From NCBI GenBank assembly GCA_941918925.1, contig OW799233.1, positions 114,511,833 through 114,575,832 of the forward strand: a stretch of DNA of 64,000 nt, in the 5' to 3' direction. The notes beneath the pieces are model-generated. The model made no database searches, had not been told where the DNA came from, and saw only the letters and a list, made by a program, of their open reading frames with translations. This document shows positions 22,111 to 34,574 of this stretch, one piece after another; within the stretch, counting starts at the first letter, position 1; the number at the start of each line of letters is the position of its first letter. Origin of the DNA: Phyto melanocephala (Eukaryota; Arthropoda; Insecta; Diptera; Rhinophoridae). Both the position numbers and the translations under genes were made by a program.

Positions 22111-22117
22111 ATAGCTT

Positions 22118-22976
22118 TTTATACCCGCCACCAAAAAAATGGTGGGGGTATATTCATTTTGTCATTCCGTTTGTAACACATCGAAATATCCATTTGAGAC
22201 CCCATAAAGTATATATTTTCTGAATCGGGGTTTGATTTGATGACGATCTAGCTATGTCCGTCCGTCTGTTCGTCTGTTGAAAGCACGATAGAGGTCGCAC
22301 CGAAAAAGCTAAGGGGCTCAAATTTTGCCAGAATCTTTCTTATAGACAAGGTTTGTTTGGTATTGAAAATGGGCTAAATCGGAATATTAGGAAGTGAGTT
22401 ATAGCTCGTAATGCAAGAGTAGGTCGAAAAAACCGTATCCTTCGAACATCGAATAAAATGGAATTGTGTCCAAACGCATTAACGTACAGTCATGAAACTT
22501 CGAATGTATATTTCTCGAGTCATTGCATTAGGAAAGGAGTTATAGATAAAAATGTACGAAAATTTATACCGCGCAGTGTATTTTTCAGTATATTTTAAAT
22601 TTAAAACCTAATAAAACGGACAAAATTAGATATACGATTCTGAAATTTTGCACACTTTGTTTTTTGGTGAGAGGCTTTTTTGTAACTGAAAATTAATTTG
22701 CCACGCCCACTTTTACGCCCACCCCCTATACAACGTTTTACCTAAAATTCATATAATTTCTCTATTAATAAAGATTTTGTAATAACAAAGTACTATATTG
22801 AAACATTTAAGTTGTACTCATTAGCAAAAACAACTTTGGCACGCCTACTATTACGCCCACTTTTTACGTTATCTACCGTTAATGAAATTTAAAAGCTCAT
22901 AAAACCGCCAAAATTAGAGGTACGATGATCAAATTTGCTACGTATATCCCTCAAGTCAATGTCATTATTTATATAA
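22118..22976 (+). mobile_element. Stem-bearing interspersed element family D, left-end copy
   Basis: It begins with a hairpin ATACCCGCCACCA / TGGTGGGGGTAT, then GTCATTCCGTTTGTAAC, GACCCCATAAAGTATA and a GTCCGTCCGTCTG block shared with copies A-C. The body includes AATAAAATGGAATTGTGTCC, TTTATACCGCGCAGTG and paired ACGCCCAC words. The last ~500 bp reappear in the 32465-34191 copy. The right end (TTCGGC hairpin and ACTTGTTT) is missing here. Non-coding. Confidence 0.75.
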
Positions 22977-22979
22977 TTG

Positions 22980-24675
22980 GTGCAATATATACATTATTAA
23001 AATCAATCAAAAATTTCAGTTATAAACGTAAATAAATTTGTTAAAATAATTTAAAAAAATTACACAAATTTCAAATAATTATTTTAATTGATATTTCTCT
23101 CAATATTTTTTCAATCAAAACTAATAATTTTCACTTAATTAATATTGTCGTTTTGATGATTGTAGCAAAATTAAATTAAATTTTACTCAATAATATTAAT
23201 TTCATAATATAAATTCATATTTATGTTTTCCGGTGTACAGTATCGGTTCATTCCATAGAGAAAAACATAACATTGTGTGTTTGCAATTATTATTGTTGTT
23301 CTTTCAAACGGTAACAACAATAACGCATCTTACAACAGTATAACTTTGTTAAAATAACAAATTTTTTATAACAATAAAAAAAGGAAATAGAGAAATAAAA
23401 ATGCAGCAGCAACTTTATAATAAAGTACATCCTTAGTACCTTTTACTTTTTTGCATTACACATTTATTTGACTATTTCATTATCATCACAATTTAAACAC
23501 GCTTTTTCACATTTTTTTCTAATCAACATGAAACTGCACGTTTATATGCCATAAAAGTTTTAAAACTCACAAAAATTGCAACGACGTCAGTTGACGAATT
23601 CAAATATTATTCGATAAGTGAGGGTGACAATAAAGGTTTTATTACAGACACTTTATTTAAAATGAAATGCTGTATTAAATATAAACAATTTATTGTGCTT
23701 TCATTGAGACCGACCTATTACTAATTCAAACGCCGTTTTAAGCTGAAGCATATGACCGTTTGGCTATTAAAATCTTTATATAAATATGTAATATGTACGT
23801 ATGTATGTAAATATGTAATAAATAAGGCGAAAAGCAGTATTCTCTCCTCTGTTTGTCACCAGATTTTACCAAAACATAGTCTCAATTAATATTTATAAGA
23901 AATAATTCTGTGGTTTTCATGGGCAACCGCGTATGTTCATCTTATTCGATTTTGATTTAATAATGCCATAATCCGAGAAATGTGTCTTTTCTTCTAAATA
24001 AGTCCTGGATTTCGGTAATATTTGGTTTCAGTAATACGGGACTATGCCACAGAGAAATCGCTTTTTTTAGCAACTAATCTTGCTTTCCGAACAGGACCGC
24101 CTTCACTGTGCCATATCAACTTTTGGATTTTTTTTCTCAAGGCTATTGTCAACCTTTAGTATAGCGTTCATAAGCAGTACCTTATGTGGTTTTTTTTTTG
24201 TCCCTTAAATCTTAAGAGTCTCCGAAACATTCAAGAAACACGAGTGAGATTTAAAAAAATTTCAATTGAATATATATATTTGTATATATGCATTGATTTC
24301 TTACCAAACATCTTGTGCGAAGTAAATTTTTATTTTTTTGCTATATTTCTATTTGGTGTTTGAAATGAGATATTAATTGCGATATGAACCCAGATATCAA
24401 GGTACCAGAAACTTATCAAAGTCCGTCTTGTTTTTGAACTTATTGTGTTAAGGAACACACTCAGAAAGACATAGAAACGATAATTTTAAAAGGTGTGGTT
24501 TTGTATTCTAGTTTATTGATTTAAACACCGCCATTAAAATTTTACACAGACACAGATTTTTTTAAGTATAGAATAGAATGTAGGCTGACTATCCGACATT
24601 AAGATTATCTTTTTTTATATGAGCATTTATGAGAAATCTAGTACATGAGAGCTTTTGAGCAAAATTAGTCGATTT
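22980..24675. other. Non-coding stretch
   Basis: AT-rich, no recognisable genes or elements. Confidence 0.35.
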
Positions 24676-25017
24676 GCAAAATAGGGTTTTCTTTCCCGGA
24701 CTTTTTCGTTTCCCGGGAATGCGAGATTTATTTTTTAACTTCCCGGTATCCCGGGATCCCGCAGTAAAATAAATAAGAAGTAAATTTATTTTTTAATAAT
24801 AAAAAACTTTTTATTGAAAAGCATAAAATACTTTATAGTGTAAAAGAAACACTTTAATAAAGAAACTTGAATTTAAAATATAAATTGAGTAAAAACATTT
24901 TTTAATGAAAAAAATATTATTCTCTAGATACGAGATCAAATATGAGCACAAAAAACAAAACTACAGATACTTCAGCTATGAGATCAAAAAAAATCATTAA
25001 AAACATGTAAATACAAT

Positions 25018-26028
25018 AGCGGAAATCACCCCTTGTTGCAAACATAATGCAAATGTTTCAGATCTTGCAAGTCTTTTATATATTCTACTAGCCAAACCCG
25101 GCGCGCGTTGCTACGCCCCTTAATGAATTGAAATGCATTCTGAATTTTGATTGAATATCAAGTGCAAAAACCTAAATATTATAATTTTTTTTATGGGCGT
25201 GGTATTGCCCACTTTTCTTATCACGAAATTGTAAAGTCATAATAGCTCAATACGTGTGCAAAGTTTCAGAAGAATCGGACCAGTGCAAGTACCTCAAAAT
25301 TATAATTGTTTTTATGGGCGTGGCCCTGCCCACTTTTCTAGTCGCGAAATTGTAAAGTCATAACAGCTCAATATGTGTGCAAAGTTTCAGAATAATCGGT
25401 CCAGAGCAAGTACCTCAAAATGATACCTTTTTTTATGGGCGTGGCACTGCCCACTTTTCTAATCACTAAATTATTAAGCTATGACTGCTCAATATGTGTG
25501 CAAAGTTTCAGAAAAATCGGTCTGGTGCAAGTACCTCAAAATTATAACCTTTTTTTATGGGCGTGGCCCTGCCCACTTTTCTAGTCACGAAATTATATGG
25601 TTGTGACAGCTTAGTATGTGTGCAAAGTTTCATAAAAATCGGTCCAGTGCAAGTACCTCAAAATTAAAACTTTTTTAGGGGCGTGGCCCCGACCACTTTT
25701 CTTATCACGAAATTATTAAGTCATGACAGCTCGATATGTGTGCAAAATTTCAGAAAAATCGGTCAAGTGCAAGTAGCTAAAATTGATAACTAATTTTTAT
25801 GGGCGTGGCACCACACACACAGAGTTTCACTTTTATATATATAGATTGCAAACGTTGCATTTGAAAATTTCCAACTGTTTTTAGTATTGGAAATAAGCGC
25901 TTGTGTGGGAAACGAAATTTTAGTGTATATTGTTTTTGTGTTGTTGCAAACTTAAGAATATATATACTAGAGTTGCAAGATCTGCAACATTTGCATGATC
26001 TGTTTGCAACGAAGTGTGATTTCCCCTA
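25018..26028. mobile_element. Short inverted-repeat element inside the hAT, itself split by a Helitron
   Basis: The left arm GGAAATCACCCCTTGTTGCA and its continuation ATGCAAATG..CAGATCTTGCAA are mirrored at 25930-26028 (inverted GGGGAAATCACACTTCGTTG). Without the Helitron it would be only about 250 bp. It gives the middle layer of a three-level nest. Confidence 0.78.
25088..25845 (-). mobile_element. Non-autonomous Helitron with six ~120-bp internal units
   Basis: On the minus strand the 5' end is TCTATATATATAAAAGTG after an A. The 3' end is CTAG followed by T, preceded by the GCGT-AGCA-ACGC hairpin. These are standard Helitron hallmarks (5'-TC, 3' hairpin plus CTRR, insertion between A and T). 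Six units centred on GGGCGTGGCCCTGCCCAC fill the body. No coding sequence remains. Confidence 0.9.
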
Positions 26029-26044
26029 ATGTATAATTAAAAAA

Positions 26045-26185
26045 ATATAACGTAACAATTTTTAACGACTGAGAAAATAATCTTTTAATACGCTCAAAGC
26101 GTTTATCGACTGGTTAGAAAGTCAATTTCTGATTTTATTAACAAATTGACCTGTTACAGAAAATAATCTTTCTCTTTGGTCGGTC
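26045..26185 (-). pseudogene. hAT transposase C-terminal dimerisation motif remnant
   Basis: The minus strand reads RERLFSVTGQFVNKIRN, a stop, then LSNQSINALSVLKDYF. This matches the ERxFSxxGxxxxxxRxxLxxxxxxxLxxL signature at the C-terminus of hAT transposases. The RNase-H-like catalytic core is absent between it and the BED finger. Confidence 0.85.
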
Positions 26186-26349
26186 GGTTGGTCGAATAGT
26201 AACAAATGCATTTAACAAATACATAAACAATATTTTGAGTTTTTTAACCACTTCCTTCTTTCCTTATGGAAATTTTGAAGTATTTTTAACTTGGGCAGAG
26301 TTTTTTATAATTTTTGACGTCCGTTTTTTCTAATTTTTTATATCAGCTA

Positions 26350-26510
26350 ACTTTTTCTCCCAGATTGCTTTGTGCAATGATCTCAAATGACGCATTAATC
26401 CGCTGGTGCTTCGGCCTTTACATGAAATTATCTTTGCACATAAAGAGCTTACAGCAATGTCATCAGCCTTCTTTTCAAAAAACATCCATACTAATGAACT
26501 TTCCATCTAA
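26350..26510 (-). pseudogene. BED-type zinc finger of a hAT transposase
   Basis: The open minus-strand frame reads SLVWMFFEKKADDIAV, then SSLCAKIISCKGRS, then TSGLMRHLRSLHKA. This is the BED finger pattern: aromatic VWxFFxK, a CxxC pair, and a HxxxxH pair. The first Cys of the CxxC is Ser, so zinc binding is probably lost. It is the DNA-binding N-terminus of many hAT transposases and lies as expected near one end of the element. No functional start codon is seen. Confidence 0.88.
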
Positions 26511-26805
26511 AACAGTTTCGTTTCTTTTAATATTAAAGAAAAAAATTTCATTAAATTAACACATTACCTCGAAAAGTATATCAAATTATTTGTAAATATA
26601 TTTTTAAGCATAAAGTTAAAAAAAAAAAATTTGAAGAAAATATTTTTATGAAGCAGAAATGTCACAATAAAAACATATGCTTTCAAATCGTAGCCACTTT
26701 TTTCATTTCCCGGGATCCCGAAAAATTATCCCGGGAAAACGGGAATATTAAATAACTCAAATTCCAGGGAATTCCCCGGACGGTAAATCCCGGGAAAAAA
26801 CCCTA

Positions 26806-29610
26806 CATACAAAACTAAATCTACTTCAAGTCTATATTTTAACAAAATGTACTGAAAATTTTGTATTACACTCGTAGTGCAACTATCGTGGTACAATTAT
26901 AAGGTGGTTGCAATTGCGCAAGTACTTTATTGTTAACATTTTTTATATATGGAGCTTGAGTTTTAGAGACGTCGATTAAAAGAGTTTCTCTCACCACCTT
27001 ATAAATAAATGTACTGTTTTCAAAACGAAATCACGTGAATGCTATAGATTTTGACCAAGACTTTTATTCATATCTAATAGATTTCACACAGGTGTAAATT
27101 TACCATTAGCGGGATATCAAATCTACACCTACTCCTGTATACCCCAATTTCAACTCTGTTTAAGGTTTTTAAGCCATCAAAAATTTTGTGTGTCTTCCTG
27201 CTTAGATAGACTCTATTAAACAATTCTTTAAATCTGATCTGACGAATGTGTTTTTTTTCAGGGTGGTGTTTCCTCAAATAATTAATATACATATGTATGT
27301 TGTTCCCTAATTTACCCCTTCTTAGATGAATGATTAACAAAAACATTGTATTGATTGCTGTTATTATATAATATTTCTGACAAAATATCCACCACAAAAC
27401 TTAATATTAGACCATAACTTTAGTTTTTGGCATCAGTTAAGTATGAATTTCACAATTTCATCCTTTATATAGTAAAGCTATTATGTAATCCATTATGGAC
27501 ATTCTATACAAATATTTGTATTAATGTTAAACTTTTTTGTTAAACGTTGGTATGTATTTGCATGTTTTTCCTTATTATTTGTTATTTGCCATCTATGTTG
27601 CTTGTAACATAAAATAGCTGTGTAACAACTGAAACAATTGTAGGCGATAGAAACAAATGCCGCTGTTGGTCCTCTTTTGCTTTTCATTGGCTTTGTTCAG
27701 GTGAAATAAAGGAAAAACGAAATGTAACTTGTCATGTTTTCAAGTGCAGACACTGAAATATTTATATTCAAACCGAAACGTTAAAACAAATTAAATTACA
27801 TGTATGATGTAAAGAAAAATATATCTAATTATCTGTTTTTAAGTTGATCTTTAAAGAATATTATGCAGATAGTCTCTATCTAAAACTTTTAATTTGATTT
27901 TATTGTTATTAAATATATTATTAAAAAATGTTCCTCTTTTAGAATATGGTTTTTGTTATTATACATTAAGAATTACTGTTTTTGGTATTTTCTGATACAT
28001 TAGGCATCTCAATATAATAAATTTCTTAAAGGAAGACCATACTTTTGTTTAGGGTGGGTACTGTGGTTGGGTCGATTGTAGCGCATTCTAAAAAGTTTAA
28101 GTTGCGATCACATATTATAGCATTTGTAATATGAACTCATAATGGTAGTTTCTTCACATAAATTATTCACTTTCCACCGAACGATTTTGTATGCCACTGA
28201 CTGAACCAACAAAAAATTGAAAGAAAATTTCAATTGCAACACGTAGCCCTCAGAAAGTTAATTATTTAACCCACACTACTGTATTTTAAGCCGTATTGTT
28301 AGAAAAGCAAATTTTCAGAAAACTTGTTCTCTAATTTAGTCCCCAAATAATTTCGGTCCCATTCTTTAACAATTCCACTTGCCCAAAAAGTGTACTAAAT
28401 TGTAATTTATTGTAATGGAAGAATGTATAAAAATTTTTGAAGGCTACTAATCCAAAAGAGGACATCATAAGAGGGAAGATTATTGTGCATCGTAACATGT
28501 TTGAAATAAACCACTAGATTGGACATTAATTTATGTCAGTATTCCGGCGCTAATTTATTTTTGATAGCATTACAAACCTGGGCATATATAAAAATAGATT
28601 CATGGACGGCTATAAATGCTTGGAGCTATAACTTGAAAGAAAGATAATACAGGTCAGAGAATATGCTAGAGAATGACTTAAGACCCATCTGGTACCCTGT
28701 AAAAGCCCCCATAACTTGTTCTTTACTAATTTTTAATGAGGTCTTTGAAATATACTTAATGGCTGTGGTTTATTCTCATGCAGACTACAGATATGGCGCT
28801 GGTTTAGCGAATGATTTTCGAAATTTGGACAACCAATAATGTTTTTGGGTCCTGTTACTTTCTCATTAAAAATAGTTTGGTTTTATGACTGCTGCTTGCA
28901 TATATGGCGAACTACGAGCATGCCATATGCTTCTCGCGCTGGTGTTCTTTCTCTCGTAGCGACAAAAAACAAAGTAGGTATACATATGGCCAAGATTCAC
29001 TCATTAGTTGTCAGAAACTTATGCCTGTGGTAAGGCCAAAGTCGCCTGTGTTTGTCAAATTAACATCATGGCAAAAATGTTATGGGATTAGACAATACAA
29101 TCTTGGATGACAATTCTGATTACCGAAAGCAGGCAGCACGAAAAAACAAAAATCTTTCATTAATAAATTGAATTGTTTCCATTAAAATCATATCAATTTT
29201 GTCTAATATCGGCAGAAATTACTCTCTTTTCATTCCTTCGATATCGTTCATAATCGGTAGTAACTGTTTGTTATAGGTCACTTTAATTAGGATCAATTTG
29301 TTGTATTCGTGATGTCTTCTGTGAAATCGATATTATAAAAAAACTATAGTCTCTTTAGACTGATAATGGAGAAGCCAGTGTGGCTCATAGTCTGACTTTT
29401 TAAAGAACACAATTATTTACTTTTTTATTCAGACCCTACCATCCGTCAACCTGTAGAATTATATTTAGTAAACTTTATTACAGCCTGATAAAAATATAAA
29501 ATTGCTTGAGACACACCAGAATTTCTACTTACTAACGTGAACAGTCGACAAATCGAGAACGAGGTTTAGAAAGTAAATGTATAATTACTGTAAAAAAATA
29601 CAGTAATTAG
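26806..29610. other. Long non-coding stretch
   Basis: A 107-codon ORF on the minus strand at 27074-27397 has no recognisable domain. It ends over an imperfect palindrome, AGGTGTAAATTT / AAATCTACACCT, at about 27091-27131. Short plus-strand ORFs near 28839-29110 are likewise featureless. I see no supported gene or element. Confidence 0.35.
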
Positions 29611-29616
29611 AAATTA

Positions 29617-30374
29617 CACCATAGACAGACGACAACGTTAATTTGCACTAGAATCTCACTAATGCAAATTAAAATTTTGCTGTGACAGACGACAGTTTTT
29701 GCATTTAGTAAAAATTGTAAATTCACTAACAATCACAAATCTGAACATCTTGCTACAAGTAGAAGGACACTCTGAAATAAGATAAAGAGAATTGTGCAAA
29801 TTCGTAGGTTTAATGGTATCTTTTCATGGAGATTATAATTCATATGTAGGTATATGGTATTTTTTTAAAGGACCGTAACAGCACTTTTTAGGGGAGTGAC
29901 GTGCTTCCGATAGACGATACCAGTAATAAAGAAAACTTTCACCTAAACAGAAAGGCATTCCAAAAAATATTTAAAAAAGTTCAACATATCAAATCTTTTT
30001 TAATTGAAATAATTGATTGCCATATTGAAATTGCTAAATGCAGTATAAATTCAATATGATTTAGTGCATTTACGTGCCCCGATGGACTAGTCAGCAGTGT
30101 GCTGTTTTGCTAGTTTGGGGGTTGCGGGTTCGATTCCCGCCGGAGACTCTAGACTTGTCTGCTTCCTTTCTATTCTATTCTTACTTTTCTATTCAGGTAT
30201 CACAAAGGGATCAATATAATGGACCCAAGTGAGCTGCACAACAGCTGCCTGTTCTACCTAACCTAACCTAGTGCATTTACGTGAAATCTAATACACATTG
30301 GGATGGGGATAATTCATAAGTTAATTTGAATTAAGACTCTTAATGAAAATTAACGCTGTCGTCTGTCTATGGTA
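29617..30374. mobile_element. MITE with ACCATAGACAGACGACA ends and TTA target duplication, containing a SINE
   Basis: The left end CACCATAGACAGACGACA and the inverted right end TACCATAGACAGACGACA are flanked by TTA at 29614-29616 and 30375-30377. This fits the 3-bp preference of PIF/Harbinger; the superfamily is an inference. The SINE at 30077-30268 lies inside, so the MITE is older. No transposase is seen. Confidence 0.85.
30077..30268 (+). mobile_element. tRNA-derived SINE with CCTAA tail, copy 2
   Basis: Nearly identical to copy 1 across head and body, with the A-box-like word at 30083-30094 and the B box GGTTCGATTCC at 30127-30137. The tail is just over two CCTAA units. The target duplication TAGTGCATTTACGTG is perfect (30062-30076 and 30269-30283); its last three bases GTG and first TA are ambiguous with element ends. 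Confidence 0.93.
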
Positions 30375-30379
30375 TTAGT

Positions 30380-31245
30380 GTTAGATAATTCCTCTTCGAG
30401 CTGAACTAAATAATAGTGAAATGTTAAATACACTATAGTTATATTTGATCGTGCTTAAATAAATTAACTTTTTTAACGTTATGGGGAATATTGCTATTTG
30501 CAATCAAAAGAGTCACACTATGTTTAAAGAAATTAACAACTACCACGTTGTGGAGTAATTCGTACTTTCACAATCACATGCGAATTTCTTAAATACCAAA
30601 TGTGAAAATTTTATGAATAGAGAAGCCATTTAGTTGAAGAATTTCCTCATCATGAATTTCTCGAAGAAATCCACGCACTTATATTGATAGACTCTCTTCG
30701 ACGTAAAAGGACATTAGGCTTCTTGTCCAAGGCACAGAATTGATTTTTATTAGCTCTTTTTTAAACACTAATGCAGTGCTGCAATGATGACTTTTAAAAA
30801 TCCATGACTCTCTTCAGACACCCAGAAAGCAAAATCATTGCAAGTCGAATGGTTTAGTTCTTGCAAATTATTTTTTTTTTTGTGGTTATACAATTCCTAT
30901 TGCAAGAATCATAATTCTATAGTGCTGACTATATGTTCATATTCCGAGATGAAATCCTGTAGATACAACCGTGTAATTCTACTATTACAACTAATTTAAG
31001 CGATTGGCAACAATTACCGATACTGCTTTCTATGTGCAATCATTGAAATTAGTTCAATATTTCGACCCTATTTAGCTCGAAATCGACGATCTTTTGACGC
31101 CACACTTTTTTACTTTTAAATATTTTTTTACAATGCAAACTAATTGTTCTCTCATACAATACCGTCTTTTATTAAACCTAAGAATTTTATTAAACCTATG
31201 AATTACTAAAAAAATTCAAAAAATTCCAATAAATCATGTAATTTG
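30380..31245. other. Non-coding stretch
   Basis: AT-rich; nothing recognisable. Confidence 0.35.
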
Positions 31246-31388
31246 GGCTAACCCGTAACAAAAGCATATTTATCAGGTAATCGCAGTTCGGAGAGCATTT
31301 TTTTGTTTATATTTTTTATATTTAAAGGTAGTCATTTAAAATGAATTGGAGTAGAGACAGCATATCCTCTCGCAGCTGAAGTTTAAAA

Positions 31389-34300
31389 TAACTGATCGAT
31401 TATTCGACGTTTTTAAGAAACCGGTTTTCAAATAGTTCGAAATTTAGAATTTAAAAAAAACCGGTTGCTTGTTTGAAAATTTAGAAAAAACCGGTTAACC
31501 GGTCGAATACATAAAATACAATTCTTTCTTTTACCCATGACAGACATACATACAAGGGTATAAACTAGTTTGTTTTATGGTTTAATTGCATTTTAAGTTG
31601 ACACACATTCAATGGCATTATTATAAAATGCCGTTTTTTTAAATAAAAAAGTAAAAGGACAGACACTTTTTACCTAAAAGTGACCGAAAAGTTAAGTTTA
31701 TGCTTCAATTATTTTAAACTTTTAAGGTAAGGCTTATAAATTTAAAAATGCCATTGTTTCTCCACATGAAACAAAATATGGCAACTAAATTGTGATTTAT
31801 GTATATATATTTTTTTCAAACCTTGACATTTTTAATTTTTTTTTTAAGTTTTAATTTTTTTATATTAGTGACACAAAACAGTAAATAAATCATCCAAAAT
31901 GTTATTTCGTTTTGTAAAATTCTTTAAGAACTAGATTAATTTGTTTAAAGTAATCGGTTTTGCTCTGGTACTGCCATATTAAAATACATACATACAAGGA
32001 GGTTGTAATAATGAAAAATATTGAAAAGTCACTTCACTGCTCACTGTAGTCAAATTTATCTTTTACTAACATTAACTTTGTAGGCAAGTTATAATAATGA
32101 CCCTTTGTGTGCCAAACTATTTTAGTATACAAGTCATATGTTATCAGAAATATTAGTTAAGCTATAGGTAATCTTTAGTACAAGTCGCTAGATTTCGTAG
32201 AAGCAAAATATTATGAAATTCGAAAATAAGATCAAAAAGTATTGCAAAGTACAAAAATTTGGTCAAAAAACTTAACTGAACAGCTGATTATCACAGCAAA
32301 TTATAAGCGCAACAACGTATAAAATACCTACCTGCTCTCCATTTAAAAAAATAATTATTGTTCTTATTTTACATTTGTTTTTAAAACAACAAATAAATTT
32401 CTTACAATATTATGGAAGAGTAACAGTAGGTTTACATGATGAATTTTATGACGTCCAATTTTGGACGAAATTAGGAAGAGAGTTATAGCTCGAAAAGCAA
32501 GAGTAGGTCGAAAAAACCGTGTCCTTCGAACATCGAATAAAATGGAATTGTGTCCAAACGCCTTAACGTAGATTCATGAAACTTCGAATCTATATTTCCT
32601 GGGTAAAGACAATATTTTTCCCCAAAAATTGTCCAAATCTATGCATTACGAGAGGAGTTATCGATCAAAATGTAGGAAAATTTATACCGCACAGTGTATT
32701 TTTCGGTATATTTAAAAACAAAAACGTCATAAAAGCAACAAAATTGGATGTGCGACTCTGAAATTTTGCACACTTTGCTTTTTGGTGACACGCTTTCTTG
32801 TAACGGCAAATCAATGTACCACGCCCACTTTTACGCCCACCTCCCATATAACGTTTTAACTGAAATTCATATAATTTCTCTATTAATAAAGATTTTGGAA
32901 TAATAAAGGACTATATTGAAACACCTAAGTTGTACTCATTAGCAAAAACAACTTTGACAAGCCTACTATAACGCCCACTTTCACTTTTGAATTGTGTCCA
33001 GACACATAAACGTAGTCATGAAACTTCGAATATATATTTATCGAGTCAAAAGAATATTTGTCCCTGAAAATCGCTTAAATCTATGAATTAGGAAAAGAGT
33101 TATAGATAAGAATGTACGAAAATTTATACCGCACAGTGTATATTTCAAATTTAAAACGTAATAAAACTGACAAAACTATATGTACGATTCTGAATTTTTG
33201 CATACATGGCTTTTTAGTCAAAGTCTTCGTTATGACGGAAAATAGATGTGCCACGCACACTTTTTTCCTTAAATTTTTATAAAAATATATATTGGTCATA
33301 TATATTAGCATTTATTCATCTTACACTGCGCCATTTATTGTACTGTAGCTAAATATAAGATAAAGATGATAAGATAGATGACTCTACTAGCAACTACTAG
33401 ATGGCATGCTAACAACTTATGCTTATGTTCTCCTGAAGTTATGCTCTATTAAAAATGGGAATTTAGGAAAATTTTGACCAAAGTAAACAAAAATTATCTC
33501 TAAACATTATAAACAATTTATTTCATGTACTAATGGCTAACAAATTTTAAAATTATACAAAACTTATTTCGTTTGAAAAGCAAAATGTTATAGAAGTTTA
33601 AAAATCAAAATCTTACTAATAAATTTCCCGTTTTAGAAAAATGCAGAGAATGTATATTTTAAATCACCCTGTGGCCCTTAAAATTTAACCTTAAATTCAC
33701 TTTCTTTCTCTTAAATTCATGTAAATTCTCTATGAATAAAGATTTTGGAATACTAAAGGACTATATTGAAATATCTAAGTTATGTTTATTAGCAGAAACT
33801 TTATTGACACGCGTATTTTAACGGCCACTTTCATTGAAAGACTAAATTTACGAAAGCATTTTACTAGCATAATATTCATTTTGATATGAACGCCCATTTT
33901 TATAAAAATCTTTAATATTTAAAAGCGTTGCTCTATTGCGTATCTTTCCACGGTTCAAATTGAGTTAGTCTGAGATTGAGAAATACTGAGATTGAAATAC
34001 AAGAAAAAAGTTGAAGTTTAGATGTGGTTCACCTTAAACATGGGCCCTTAAAATTTAACCACATATTTTAATATAAAGAGATTATTCTATAGCGATTAAC
34101 AAAATAATAAATATTGTGCTTTAAATGTACACAAAATTGGTGGTGGGTATAAAAGATTCGGCACAGCCGAATATAGTGCTCTTACTTGTTTCTGTTCTTT
34201 CTGTTACGTTTTATTTTTATATTCTAATCAACTGGATTGTGCTTTTTGACTGATAAAAAAAATATTAAATAGTAAAAATAGTATTTAAAATTTGTATTTA

Positions 34301-34526
34301 ATAAATTTTCTGTTTTTCTTTAAACTTTTTGCGTAATAAACATAGTATGGTACGTTTGGTTACAAAGATAAATTAACATAAAACTAAAATTGAAAAAAAA
34401 CGGCTTCTGTGAGTTAAAAAAACCGGCGTATTCGACATTCGAAAAAGTAGCATTTGGAAAAAACCGTCAGCTGAAAGCGTAAAAAACCGGGTTTTCTACC
34501 GGTTGTAAAACCGAGTCGATCACCCT
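31389..34526. mobile_element. hAT-like element with AACCGGTT-rich ends, nested in the MITE
   Basis: The left end has TGATCGATTATTCGACG followed by three AACCGGTT words within ~110 bp. The right end inverted has GGGTGATCGACTCGGTTTT followed by AACCGGT and AAACCCGG words. Repeated short motifs near both ends are common in hAT elements, but no transposase is visible and the duplication at the target is unclear. Another repeat (32465-34191) sits inside. Confidence 0.55.
32465..34191 (+). mobile_element. Stem-bearing interspersed element family D, right-end copy
   Basis: From GAGAGTTATAGCTCG onward it parallels 22388-22960. It then extends to a right end with TTCGGCACAGCCGAA hairpin and CTTACTTGTTT. 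Internally, blocks with GAAACTTCGAATxTATATTT, TTTATACCGCACAGTGTA and ACGCCCAC words recur at about 32540-32850 and 33010-33260. A third block near 33730-33840 repeats the AATAAAGATTTTGGAATA segment of 32885. Non-coding. Confidence 0.75.
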
Positions 34527-34574
34527 AACGACTACCTAATGAATATATATGCCTGGCCCGTAACGGGTTATTTT

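Larger units (their letters stand above)
24682..26805 (-). mobile_element. hAT transposon, internally deleted, containing two nested insertions
   Basis: The ends are inverted: TAGGGTTTTCTTTCCCGG at left and, inverted, TAGGGTTTTTTCCCGGGA at right, both rich in CCCGGG words. The minus-strand interior holds a BED zinc finger near the right end and a hAT C-terminal dimerisation motif further left, with most of the transposase missing. The usual 8-bp duplication is not recognisable. A short inverted-repeat element (25018-26028) and, within it, a Helitron (25088-25845) interrupt it. Confidence 0.85.
31251..34569. mobile_element. Second copy of the ATCAGGTAATCG MITE, split by a ~3.1-kb insertion
   Basis: The left part (31251-31388) matches 20532-20640 and ends in CGCAGCTGAAG. 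The right part (34527-34569) has ACTACCTAATGAATATATAT and mirrors the left terminus. Outermost ends carry ACCCGTAAC / GTAACGGGT. The intact relative at 20.5 kb shows the unfilled structure. Confidence 0.7.

Noticed and set aside
27074..27397. 107-codon minus-strand ORF, among the longest in the window
   Set aside because: No domain, no splice context and low-complexity composition; length is compatible with chance over 64 kb.
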